Below are positions 14,835 to 23,136 of a stretch of 64,000 nucleotides of DNA, piece by piece. The position numbers were made by a program, and so were the translations under genes. Numbering within the stretch: position 1 is the first letter of the stretch; each line of letters starts with the position of its first letter. Source of the DNA: Taibaiella sp. (lineage in GTDB: Bacteria > Bacteroidota > Bacteroidia > Chitinophagales > Chitinophagaceae); the NCBI GenBank assembly GCA_013815385.1, contig JACDGL010000013.1, positions 1 through 64,000 of the forward strand, given 5' to 3'. The notes beneath the pieces were generated by a model that was given only the letters and a program-made list of their open reading frames with translations, had not been told where the DNA came from and searched no databases.

Positions 14835-17363
14835 ATGAGGAAGCCCGGATATTTATTGGCAGTATTATTATCGCTACTGCAACTACCAACAGCTACAGCT
14901 GGAATATTGAAAGGCAGGGTAACCGATGCGCGGAATGCAGCACTGCCATTTGCCACCGTGTATATAAAGGGCACTACCATGGGTGTGAGCGCCAATGCGG
15001 AAGGCAACTATGAACTGAACGTAACCGCAGGCAGTTATCAAGTGCTTTGCCAGTATATTGGGTTCGGGCAGGAGGTGTACACGCTGGACATCAACAGTAC
15101 CGAAACCATAATGCATGACTTTAAGCTACGGGAACAGAATACCCAGATGAAGGAAGTGGTGGTAAAAGCCAATTCAGAAGATCCCGCATACACCATCATA
15201 CGAAATACGATAGCCCGCCGCAGTTATCATCTTGACGAGGTACATACATTCCAGACCTCCATTTACCTGAAAGGCGTAGGACGCACCCGTGAAGCGCCAT
15301 CGAAAGTGTTTGGACAGAAGATAGATAAGGGTGAACTTGGTTTGGATACAGCAGGCAAGGGCATCTTGTTCCTGTGTGAAGAAAATGCAGACTACTACGC
15401 AGCCATGCCGCACAAAAGCCGCACAGTGATACACTCGGTGGTGCAGAGCGGTGACCCTAAGGGACTGGGTTTTGCACAGCTACCCAGTGTCATTTCTTTT
15501 TATGAAAACAATGTACCCATATTCAGCCCGCGCGGTTTTGTATCTCCCATAGCGGAGAATGCGCTGTACTACTACCGTTACAAATACCTGGGCGAATACA
15601 GGGAGAACGGCTATACTATAAATAAAATACAGGTAATCCCTAGGCGCAAGTACGAAGCCACATTCAGCGGGACCATTTATATAACGGACGGAGACTGGGC
15701 CATACACAGCCTGGATATGCTGGTGACCGATAAGGCCAGCCTGAGCCTGCTGGATACAGCGCGCATACGCCAGCTATACCTGCCGCTGGATAACAACCAG
15801 TGGGTAATAAAGAACCAGGTAGTGTACGCAACCTTTAAGATATTTGGCTTTGATGTAACTGCCAACCTGGTAACAGTATATAATAACCAGAAAGTGAATG
15901 CGGCGATACCGGATACCATGTTCAATGATAAAGTGATGAGTGAATATGATAAAAAGGCGAACCAAAAGGATTCGGCCTTCTGGAATAATGCGCGGCCCAT
16001 ACCACTGGAGGGGGATGAAAAGAAAGATTATATATTAAAAGACAGCATCAGGAAGAAGGAAGAAGACCCCAGGTATATTGATTCGTTACGAAGGGTAGGG
16101 AATAAAGTAACCGCGAGGCAGATACTGGTATTCGGGCTGGATAAGCATACCAAAAAAAATAAAGATAATATACGCACCAATGCGCTGCTGACCATGGTCA
16201 ACTACAATACAGTAGAAGGGCTGAATGTATCGCCACGAGCCGTATGGACACATACCATAGATACCTCGAGGAAACTGGAAACGAGGATGGCTGTGCGGTA
16301 TGGCTTTAGCAACACCCATTTTAATGCAATAGCGCGGACAGGGTATACTTACTCATCGCCCACATGGATAGGACGCAGATGGACCATTGGCGCAGAAGCC
16401 GGTAAGTATGTGTTCCAATACAACCCTACAAACCCGGTACCGGAACTATACAATACAATATCCACCCTCTTCTATAACCAGAACTACCTGAAAATATATG
16501 AACGGTGGAATGCAAAGCTGTATATGGATAAACAGTACGCAAACGGTTGGGAATGGCATGTAAAGACAGGGTACGAGCACAGGCTGCCACTAAGAAACAC
16601 CACTGACTATAGCTGGGCAGGGCATAGCAATAAGCTGACCGATAACCTGCCTGATATATCAGGCGGCTACAACACACTGGAGGAGCATAGTGCGGTATTG
16701 GTGGAGGCATCTATCTCCTACCGGCCAGGGTATAAGTATGTATTGTATCCCGATTATAAAATGCCGGGAGTTAACAACAGGATGCCACTGTTTACCCTTA
16801 GCTACGAGAAGGGGGTACCTGGTATACTGAACAGTAAAGTGGATTTTGACAAATGGCGGTTCAGCATAGTGCAGCAACTGAGGATGAAACTGCTTGGTGT
16901 ATTCTCCTACAATATAGCGGCAGGCGGCTTCCTGAACAAGAACTATGTGGCGCTGCCCGATATGATGCACTTGAATGGCAACCAGTTTATAGCGCTGCCA
17001 ACGGGCTTTTATCTCTCAGGGTTTGAGCTGGCACCGTACTACCTATATAGCAATACAGCACCGCTATATGGCGAAGCCCATGTGGAATATAACCTCGAGG
17101 GACTGATAACCAATAAGATCCCATTATTGCGACGGGCACGGTGGTACGCGGTAATAGGGAATAATACCTTTTATACTGCTACAGGAAGCTATTATACAGA
17201 AGCATTTATAGGAATAGATAATATAGGTGTATCGAAGCTGAGAGGTTTCAGGGTAGATCTGGTGCAGGGGTGGGACAGCGATGGCCGCATGCGCAATGGA
17301 ATACGGGTAGGGCTGAAACCCAGCCTGCTGATACATATGAACACCCGAAAGGAAGAGTGGTAA
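14835..17363 (+). CDS. DUF5686 / CarboxypepD_reg outer-membrane protein
   Basis: An 842-aa protein with a signal peptide (about 1-23). Residues 24-110 form a carboxypeptidase-regulatory-like beta-sandwich (GILKGRVTDARNAALPFATVYIKGT, then GxxT/NxxGxYxL-type strands), the module that precedes many Bacteroidota outer-membrane barrels. The rest matches DUF5686: FSGTIYITDGDWAIHSLDM, a region rich in 'KDSxR+KEEDPRYIDSLRR', then a C-terminal half of amphipathic beta-strands typical of a barrel. No plug domain or TonB box was recognised, so it is not a standard TonB-dependent receptor. Function unknown. It starts 24 bp after the deoxynucleoside kinase gene. Confidence 0.88.
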   Translation: MRKPGYLLAVLLSLLQLPTATAGILKGRVTDARNAALPFATVYIKGTTMGVSANAEGNYELNVTAGSYQVLCQYIGFGQEVYTLDINSTETIMHDFKLREQNTQMKEVVVKANSEDPAYTIIRNTIARRSYHLDEVHTFQTSIYLKGVGRTREAPSKVFGQKIDKGELGLDTAGKGILFLCEENADYYAAMPHKSRTVIHSVVQSGDPKGLGFAQLPSVISFYENNVPIFSPRGFVSPIAENALYYYRYKYLGEYRENGYTINKIQVIPRRKYEATFSGTIYITDGDWAIHSLDMLVTDKASLSLLDTARIRQLYLPLDNNQWVIKNQVVYATFKIFGFDVTANLVTVYNNQKVNAAIPDTMFNDKVMSEYDKKANQKDSAFWNNARPIPLEGDEKKDYILKDSIRKKEEDPRYIDSLRRVGNKVTARQILVFGLDKHTKKNKDNIRTNALLTMVNYNTVEGLNVSPRAVWTHTIDTSRKLETRMAVRYGFSNTHFNAIARTGYTYSSPTWIGRRWTIGAEAGKYVFQYNPTNPVPELYNTISTLFYNQNYLKIYERWNAKLYMDKQYANGWEWHVKTGYEHRLPLRNTTDYSWAGHSNKLTDNLPDISGGYNTLEEHSAVLVEASISYRPGYKYVLYPDYKMPGVNNRMPLFTLSYEKGVPGILNSKVDFDKWRFSIVQQLRMKLLGVFSYNIAAGGFLNKNYVALPDMMHLNGNQFIALPTGFYLSGFELAPYYLYSNTAPLYGEAHVEYNLEGLITNKIPLLRRARWYAVIGNNTFYTATGSYYTEAFIGIDNIGVSKLRGFRVDLVQGWDSDGRMRNGIRVGLKPSLLIHMNTRKEEW

Positions 17364-17392
17364 ATGGAAAGCGCTATCTAAATTCTAATTAT

Positions 17393-17400
17393 TACATTTG
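17393..17400 (+). promoter_or_regulatory. TACATTTG -7 box for ccmC
   Basis: 22 nt upstream of the ccmC ATG, predicting a leader of about 15 nt and separating the ccm genes from the DUF5686 gene. Confidence 0.5.
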
Positions 17401-17421
17401 CAGCAATCCTAAACATCCTCT

Positions 17422-18114
17422 ATGCGCCGTAAGTGGTGGAAAGTGCTTTGCGTAATCTTATTAGGCTACACTGTTATCGGCGGGCTGCTGATGGAGGTGC
17501 CCCGTAAGGATATACTGAATGAAACCATCCGCAACCTCTATTTTCACGTACCTATGTGGTTTACGATGATACTGCTGTTTGGCGGAGCTTTTGGCTATTC
17601 TATTAAATACCTGCGCACCGGCAACCTGAAGGACGACCTGTATGCCGTATCCTTTACCACTATAGGCATCCTGTTTAGCATACTCGGCATGCTTACCGGC
17701 ATGGAGTGGGCCAAGTACACCTGGGGCGCTGCCTGGAGCAACGACCCTAAAGAGCTGGCAACCGCGCTGAGCATGCTCATTTATTTTGCCTACATGGTGC
17801 TGCGGAATGGGCTGAAGGATGAAGAAAAGCGCGCTAAAATAAGCTCGGTGTATAATGTATTCGCATTCGCAATAATGATACCCCTGATATTTGTACTGCC
17901 CAGGCTGGTAGATAGCCTGCACCCCGGTAATGGCGGTAACCCCGCTTTCAGCAAGTACGACCTGGATAGCCATATGCGATTGATATTCTACCCGGCAGTT
18001 ATCAGCTGGTTCCTGCTGGGGCTGTGGATCACCTCCCTAAGGGTGCGTTACAGTATTGTTCGCTTTGAAAGGGAAAATTCTTTTTATTCAGCAAAAACCA
18101 CAACACATGCGTAA
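17422..18114 (+). CDS. ccmC: Cytochrome c biogenesis protein CcmC/CcsA family
   Basis: A 230-aa integral membrane protein with six hydrophobic segments that handles haem for cytochrome c maturation. The tryptophan-rich haem-binding motif is seen as TWGAAWSNDPKE at 100-111 (a WWD-domain variant with DP in place of DA). Flanking histidines are His42 (YFHVP) and His184 (DSHMR), the usual pair of haem-ligand positions in CcmC, with His167 also in a periplasmic loop. Length fits CcmC (about 220-245 aa). It overlaps the ccmD-like gene by 8 bp, matching the ccmC-ccmD order seen elsewhere. No ccmA, ccmB or ccmF is in the window. Confidence 0.92.
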   Translation: MRRKWWKVLCVILLGYTVIGGLLMEVPRKDILNETIRNLYFHVPMWFTMILLFGGAFGYSIKYLRTGNLKDDLYAVSFTTIGILFSILGMLTGMEWAKYTWGAAWSNDPKELATALSMLIYFAYMVLRNGLKDEEKRAKISSVYNVFAFAIMIPLIFVLPRLVDSLHPGNGGNPAFSKYDLDSHMRLIFYPAVISWFLLGLWITSLRVRYSIVRFERENSFYSAKTTTHA

Positions 18115-18319
18115 GGCATCATTCCTATCTTTCCTCTATATATTGCTGATGGCAGCTACGGCCAGCGCCCAGCAAGCAGGCACTGAAATGGCCGATACCA
18201 TGCGGTCGAATGGTAAAATATACGTTGTCGTTTTAGTATTAGCCACTATATTTGTGGGGATCATTGTGTACCTGATAAGACTGGAACGCAAGATCACGAA
18301 ACTGGAGAAAAATAAATAA
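18107..18319 (+). CDS. ccmD: CcmD family protein
   Basis: A 70-aa protein. It has an N-terminal signal-like segment (MRKASFLSFLYILLMAATASA), a linker containing EMADTMRSNGK, one membrane helix (IYVVVLVLATIFVGIIVYLI) and a charged coiled tail LERKITKLEKN. This helix followed by a short 'R.xRKIxxLE' coil is the CcmD pattern, and the preceding gene is ccmC. CcmD releases or stabilises the haem-loaded CcmE complex. The start is the ATG at 18107 inside the end of ccmC; a longer frame upstream lacks a sensible start. The extra N-terminal hydrophobic segment is common in Bacteroidota versions. Confidence 0.82.
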   Translation: MRKASFLSFLYILLMAATASAQQAGTEMADTMRSNGKIYVVVLVLATIFVGIIVYLIRLERKITKLEKNK

Positions 18320-18347
18320 TAAAATCTATACTTAACTAAAGATCCGT

Positions 18348-19790
18348 ATGGCAGAAACAGCAACTTCCACCCCAGGGACGAAAGCACAACACTATAGCTT
18401 TTTCCAGGGTGTAGAGCGCAATTTTGATAAGGCATCCTCATTTACCCGCTTCGAAAAAGGCATACTGGAGCAAATAAAGGCCTGTAATTCTATATTACAA
18501 CTGAAATTCCCGGTACGTATAGGTGAGAAAATTGAAGTGATAGAAGCATACCGTGTGCAGCACTCCCACCACAAACTACCCTGTAAAGGCGGTATCCGCT
18601 ACAGCATGGATGTGAACCAGGATGAGGTAATGGCGCTTGCATCGCTGATGACCTATAAGTGCGCTATAGTTAATGTACCATTTGGCGGAGCAAAGGGCGG
18701 TATAAAAATAAATCCGAAGAACTACACTCCATTTGAACTGGAAAAAATAACACGCCGCTATGCATCGGAGCTGGTAAAGAAAAATTTTATAGGCCCCGGC
18801 ATAGATGTACCTGCACCCGACTATGGTACCGGCGCACGTGAAATGAGCTGGATAGCAGATACCTATGCTTCCCTGAAACCGGGCGAAGTGGATGCACTGG
18901 GTTGCGTAACGGGCAAGCCAATAACACAGGGCGGCGTACGCGGCCGTACAGAAGCTACGGGCCTTGGTGTGTATTACGGTGTGCGCGAAGTGTGCAACAC
19001 CAAAGAAGATATGAAAAAGCTGGGACTGGAACTGGGCATAGAAGGCAAGAAGGTGATAGTGCAGGGCCTGGGTAATGTAGGCTTCCATGCTGCTAAATTC
19101 TTCTTTGACAACGGCGCAATAATAGTAGGGCTGGCAGAATACGAAGGCGGCATCTACAGCGAAAAAGGAATAGATATATATAAAGTAGTGGAGCACCGCA
19201 AGGCAACAGGATCGATCCTCGACTTCCCCGGTGTTACCAACATAAAGAACAGTGCAGACACACTGGAGCAGGAATGTGATATACTGATACCCGCCGCGCT
19301 TGAAAATGTGATCAACGCAGGTAATGCAGCACGCATAAAGGCTAAAATAATAGGTGAAGGCGCTAATGGGCCACTGACACCAGACGCAGATGAAATACTG
19401 CACAAGAAAGGCGCTATAGTAGTGCCGGATATGTACCTGAACGCCGGGGGCGTAACAGTATCTTATTTTGAGTGGCTGAAGAACCTTAGCCACGTGCGCT
19501 TTGGCCGCATGGATAAACGCTTCAGCGAAAACCAGAACAGCCTGATACTGCAAACAGTGGAAGGCCTTACCGGCAAGCGTGCCAATGATACAGAACGTAC
19601 CATGATCCTACACGGTCCTGATGAAGCTGACCTTGTCTATTCAGGACTGGAAGATACCATGATCGGTTCTTACCACGAGATACGCGATATACTTAACAGC
19701 CGCGATATATCTGATATGCGCACTGCCGCCTTTGTATGTGCTATTGATAAAGTGGGTGTATCTTATGAAGAACTGGGTATATTCCCATAA
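18348..19790 (+). CDS. Glu/Leu/Phe/Val dehydrogenase (glutamate dehydrogenase type)
   Basis: A 480-aa cytoplasmic amino-acid dehydrogenase. The N-terminal catalytic domain has the signature [14 protein letters not shown] with the active-site Lys, plus [32 protein letters not shown] is the substrate-binding Asp/Pro region. The C-terminal Rossmann domain shows [17 protein letters not shown] and [18 protein letters not shown]. These are closest to NAD(P) glutamate dehydrogenases linking 2-oxoglutarate and glutamate. The length is longer than the usual 420-450 because of a C-terminal extension containing [21 protein letters not shown]. It lies 28 bp after ccmD. Followed by a strong terminator. 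Confidence 0.93.
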   Translation: MAETATSTPGTKAQHYSFFQGVERNFDKASSFTRFEKGILEQIKACNSILQLKFPVRIGEKIEVIEAYRVQHSHHKLPCKGGIRYSMDVNQDEVMALASLMTYKCAIVNVPFGGAKGGIKINPKNYTPFELEKITRRYASELVKKNFIGPGIDVPAPDYGTGAREMSWIADTYASLKPGEVDALGCVTGKPITQGGVRGRTEATGLGVYYGVREVCNTKEDMKKLGLELGIEGKKVIVQGLGNVGFHAAKFFFDNGAIIVGLAEYEGGIYSEKGIDIYKVVEHRKATGSILDFPGVTNIKNSADTLEQECDILIPAALENVINAGNAARIKAKIIGEGANGPLTPDADEILHKKGAIVVPDMYLNAGGVTVSYFEWLKNLSHVRFGRMDKRFSENQNSLILQTVEGLTGKRANDTERTMILHGPDEADLVYSGLEDTMIGSYHEIRDILNSRDISDMRTAAFVCAIDKVGVSYEELGIFP

Positions 19791-19821
19791 TAATATTTAT
19801 AGATGCTTTGCATCTGCACAT

Positions 19822-19853
19822 AAAAATGGCTGCCACAGGCAGCCATTTTTTTT
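19822..19853. terminator. Bidirectional intrinsic terminator
   Basis: AAAAATGGCTGCC and GGCAGCCATTTTT pair around a 3-nt loop, between the dehydrogenase and the convergent T9SS gene. Confidence 0.9.
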
Positions 19854-19872
19854 ATGATGTAACTGAAGCGTA

Positions 19873-21336
19873 TTACTGCTTTGCCAACTTTTGAATATAC
19901 AGGATGTATCCTGTAGCATCTGTTACAGAAATAAGGTAGGTGCCGGGCGTGATGCCAGATAGTGATAGCTGTACCTTAGCTGTATTGGCAGGAACTGACT
20001 GTGTCTTTATAGTACGGCCATCTATATTCATCAGACGGATAGTAATATCGCCCTTTGCAACTGCATCGCCCAGTAGGACAGAAATATTATCAGTAGCCGG
20101 ATTGGGATAAACGCTGATATTTTTAAATTGCGGGGCACCCAATACACCGGTAGGGATCTCGTAATAGTAATTCTCTACTGAATTAAGCTGGAAGCCTCCG
20201 GTGCCAAAATTTATATACTGGACGTGCTGAATAGGGTCGTTACTTGTGTTGTAAATAATATTGTCGTTGAATAAAATGTTTTGTGGAATAACACCCCCGG
20301 AAGTGTAGAAATAAACCCGTTCTGTAGTGTTAATGCTATCGGGCAGACCAGCTGAATTAACACGCTTTTTAATTTTATAAATAGAAGACCACCCTGTTGA
20401 GTCACTTGTATATTCATTAAAATAATTATAGTAATTGAGCGCAGCCGGGTAGCCTAATGTATCCTTTGTGGAGACATATAGACCGGTACCCGTATCATCA
20501 TAGGATAGCATTAATTGTAACCGGCCATCTGTATAATAAGTAAGGTCGATCTCATTGCTTTTAAACCATGGCGCGGCTGCAGTAGCTTTAGTATAATTAT
20601 TCAGCTGGGTCAACTGTCCTGCGCCGTTATAGATATAAACATATTTTGAAGACAATGCAGATGTGGCAGCATTGTATGCATATGTACTATCCTGTGTCAG
20701 TTGACCTGTGCCATTATAAGAGAAATAACGCCTGGTAGCAGTGTCCCATACCAACGGGCCACCGGTAAAAGTAACATTGACCGCAATGCGATTAGCAGCA
20801 TCGAAGGTATTAACCATGTGTGCATTACGCAGGTAAGTAGTATCGGTATATATATTGTAATAGTTTAACAGGTTGTTATTGCCATCATACATTGCAAATG
20901 TTTTGTTGGTAAGTGAAATATGATGCAGCGTATCATAAGTATAGCCCAATGCCGTATCAGACATTATGTCCATAGTACCTATGCTAAAAGGGCTGGAAAA
21001 CTGTGGCTGACCATAATCGTAAGGCGTGCGTGGAAAATTAAAGGAAACCTGGTTGAGGTCGTAATGTGAGCCACGCGCACCACTATAGGTGTACTTAGCG
21101 CTGTCATTAGAGAAAGTGGAAAAATAGGTAGAAAAATAATCGCTGCTTTTAAGGCGCTCCGGGGCAATTGAAGACCTGTATGCTGGGGCAACCGACTGTT
21201 GTTGCAGAATATGCTGCAAAAGCGCATGCTTTGCATCGCGCAGATCAACCACTGGTTTTACCAGCATATGAGCCGATTGGGCGGTAGCACCCAGTGCTGC
21301 AAATGCCATGCAAAAAAGTAATGATGCTTTCTTCAT
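19873..21336 (-). CDS. T9SS type A sorting-domain protein with YD-like repeats
   Basis: A 487-aa secreted protein. The signal peptide is about 1-19 (SLLFCMAFAALGATAQS). The centre has repeated units such as YNGTGQLTQDSTYAYN and YNGAGQLTQLNNYTK, resembling RHS/YD repeats ('YDxxGxLxxxxxY'). The C-terminal ~80 residues are a T9SS type A domain: ISVYPNPATDNISVLLG, then MNIDGRTIKTQSV and GTYLISVTD, ending YIQKLAKQ. It should be exported through the outer membrane and cleaved or attached to A-LPS. No toxin or adhesion domain was recognised. Monocistronic. Confidence 0.87.
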   Translation of the reverse strand: MKKASLLFCMAFAALGATAQSAHMLVKPVVDLRDAKHALLQHILQQQSVAPAYRSSIAPERLKSSDYFSTYFSTFSNDSAKYTYSGARGSHYDLNQVSFNFPRTPYDYGQPQFSSPFSIGTMDIMSDTALGYTYDTLHHISLTNKTFAMYDGNNNLLNYYNIYTDTTYLRNAHMVNTFDAANRIAVNVTFTGGPLVWDTATRRYFSYNGTGQLTQDSTYAYNAATSALSSKYVYIYNGAGQLTQLNNYTKATAAAPWFKSNEIDLTYYTDGRLQLMLSYDDTGTGLYVSTKDTLGYPAALNYYNYFNEYTSDSTGWSSIYKIKKRVNSAGLPDSINTTERVYFYTSGGVIPQNILFNDNIIYNTSNDPIQHVQYINFGTGGFQLNSVENYYYEIPTGVLGAPQFKNISVYPNPATDNISVLLGDAVAKGDITIRLMNIDGRTIKTQSVPANTAKVQLSLSGITPGTYLISVTDATGYILYIQKLAKQ

Positions 21337-21489
21337 AAGATGTTTGTTTAAAATTGTTTAAGATATGGTTTATGTGTATCGGGTAAATGCAACGTAATGT
21401 TACGTTATGTAAATGTTAAAAGCAATAGTTTAAATTGTTATGTGATTTTTTTAACGTTTATTCAATGAGGTACTGCATTATGGAATCTC

Positions 21490-21497
21490 TATTTTTG
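21490..21497 (+). promoter_or_regulatory. TATTTTTG -7 box for the small TonB-like gene
   Basis: It overlaps an in-frame GTG at 21497, excluding that codon as a start and supporting ATG 21518 (leader about 14 nt). Confidence 0.55.
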
Positions 21498-21517
21498 TGT
21501 ATCTTAATAGCATAAAC

Positions 21518-21928
21518 ATGCGCATGTATCGTACTCTTCGTATTTTCCTATTGCCTGCCCTCCTGTGCTATAATACGGGGATACGTGCCCAAACTACCGG
21601 CGCTACAAAACCCGCACTGGTGAGGATACAGGGATCAGTAATCAAACCCCACTTCAAGGGGGATATGGATGCGTTTATAAAGGCCAATATGCATTACCCG
21701 AAAGATGCACTGCGCAAGCATATACAGGGCACCGTGCGGGTATATATAAATGTGGATACACACGGATATATACATAATGCGGAAGTGACCCACCATGTAT
21801 GCCCGTCTATAGATGAAGAAGCGCTGCGGATAATAGGACTGATGCCCCCCTGGGAGCCGACGATGCTAAAGGGCAAGCCGACGAAGGGTAGGCTGAGTAT
21901 AGATATTGTGTTTAAGGTGAAGAAGTAA
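21518..21928 (+). CDS. Small TonB C-terminal-domain protein
   Basis: A 136-aa protein with a signal peptide or N-terminal anchor (TLRIFLLPALLCYNTGIRAQ) and a single TonB C-terminal domain. The domain shows DMDAFIKANMHYPKDALRKHIQGTV, VYINVDTHGYIHNAEV and a C-terminal WEPTMLKGKPTKGRLSIDIVF strand. These match the family pattern 'YPxxAxxxxIxGxVxVxFxVxxxGxIxxxxV'. It lacks the proline-rich spacer and the 'YLDILFxNRNKAYGAYxLR' N-terminus of full TonB (compare 61553-62353), so it may not energise receptors in the standard way. The start is ATG 21518; ATG 21524 is also possible. Confidence 0.85.
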   Translation: MRMYRTLRIFLLPALLCYNTGIRAQTTGATKPALVRIQGSVIKPHFKGDMDAFIKANMHYPKDALRKHIQGTVRVYINVDTHGYIHNAEVTHHVCPSIDEEALRIIGLMPPWEPTMLKGKPTKGRLSIDIVFKVKK

Positions 21929-21940
21929 GCATTTATGAGA

Positions 21941-22750
21941 CTAGGGTGTAGGTTTTAGCTGCTTTGCGAATTTTCTATCTTCAAGAGTACCGCTACTTTC
22001 CAGTACGCTTTTTACAACATTTCTTAACTGTGGGTATTTTAAATATGGAACTAATAATGATTTTAAATGTCCAGACTTTCTATAAGATAATGCGTCAATT
22101 GCGTATCCTTTGATACTAATATCCCATGTTTTGATGCAGGTTCTGATTATTGTATCCACCACGCTAGAAGAATCAACATCAGCCAGCGCCTGAAGTGCTA
22201 TTACTTTTGCTTTATTGTTAGGATTGCTAATATTATTATTTGCGGTAATAATCAAATGTTGCTTATCCATTTTTATCAAAAAAGGAATAAGATGTGGATC
22301 ACCAAAATCTTCATTTTTAATCAAATAATTGAATGCTGTATTTGTTTCCAAGGGTAAATTATTCATTATTGCAATAGCCAGCCAGAAAGAAGCTAAATCC
22401 TCTTTTTCTGTTTCTAATTTTAATAAAGCAATATTTGTTCTTGAAGTATCATGAAGTTTATAAAATAATTTATATGCAATGGTTCTTTGATAAATATTAC
22501 CTGTAGTTAATTTATCAATATTATTGGTATATAGAGAGTCATATTTGAATATGCAAATTTCTTGGTTTGGCAATGTATCCAATACGCTGAAAAAGCCAAA
22601 TAAATCATTTTCAGTATAAAACTTATTGAGCGTTTTTTTAAATGAGGTTACTAACACTTCCTTGTTACTTGCAACACAGAAACAAGTAAAAAAAAGCATT
22701 GAAAATATCGTACTTATAATATGTTTATTTGATAATTTTTTCATGCTCAC
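21941..22750 (-). CDS. Hypothetical secreted protein with HEAT-like C-terminus
   Basis: A 269-aa protein of unknown function. The N-terminus is a signal peptide (HIISTIFSMLFFTCFCVASN). The body is helical, and the C-terminal 100 residues show PBS-lyase/HEAT-like spacing (KAKVIALQALADVDSSSVVDTIIRTC, then GYAIDALSYRKSGHLKSLLVPYL). The gene is notably more AT-rich and Asn/Ile/Lys-rich than its neighbours, which hints at recent acquisition. ATG 22744 (MKKLSNKH) is an equally good start. It converges with the TonB-like gene, leaving 12 bp between stop codons. Confidence 0.65.
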   Translation of the reverse strand: MSMKKLSNKHIISTIFSMLFFTCFCVASNKEVLVTSFKKTLNKFYTENDLFGFFSVLDTLPNQEICIFKYDSLYTNNIDKLTTGNIYQRTIAYKLFYKLHDTSRTNIALLKLETEKEDLASFWLAIAIMNNLPLETNTAFNYLIKNEDFGDPHLIPFLIKMDKQHLIITANNNISNPNNKAKVIALQALADVDSSSVVDTIIRTCIKTWDISIKGYAIDALSYRKSGHLKSLLVPYLKYPQLRNVVKSVLESSGTLEDRKFAKQLKPTP

Positions 22751-23136
22751 TGATTATCCAAGTATAATAATTATTACACTACATTACATCATTTAATTTA
22801 AAGGTGGATATCTTTATTTGCATTTGGCCTATCCGTAATAGTATATTGCAAGGTTAGCATTTCCATATAAAAGCAATGCTCCCCAAACATTATGCATGCT
22901 ATTCAAACTTCCATTGCCAATATCAGCGCTAAACAGAAGTTTGCCCTTAAACCCTTTCCCATAGCTTATATGCATATTTACATAACGGAAATTTGGGGAA
23001 GTTTCAATCTGTATAAGGCACATTACAGCTTTTAACCATTTAGCATTTTAACCTTTTATCTTATTACAGTTTTCCTTTTTTTTAAATAATTTTGCACCGC
23101 GGTAACCCTTTTCTTTAATCTAATTCTAATATACTA
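22751..23136. other. Intergenic region upstream of aconitase
   Basis: 386 bp, AT-rich. It holds the aconitase promoter at its right end. A 64-codon minus-strand ORF (22829-23023) has reasonable composition (it ends GALLLYGNANLAIYYYG) but no promoter, signal or recognisable family. It could be a gene remnant and is not called. Confidence 0.5.
23087..23094 (+). promoter_or_regulatory. TAATTTTG -7 box for aconitase
   Basis: 43 nt upstream of the ATG, after a T-rich tract; predicted leader about 36 nt. Confidence 0.6.

Noticed and set aside
18576-19553. 325-codon minus-strand ORF
   Set aside because: Antisense to the amino-acid dehydrogenase gene, Tyr/Cys/His-rich shadow composition.
22829-23023. 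64-codon minus-strand ORF with plausible composition
   Set aside because: No promoter box, no signal peptide, no known family; kept only as a possible gene remnant in the gap note.
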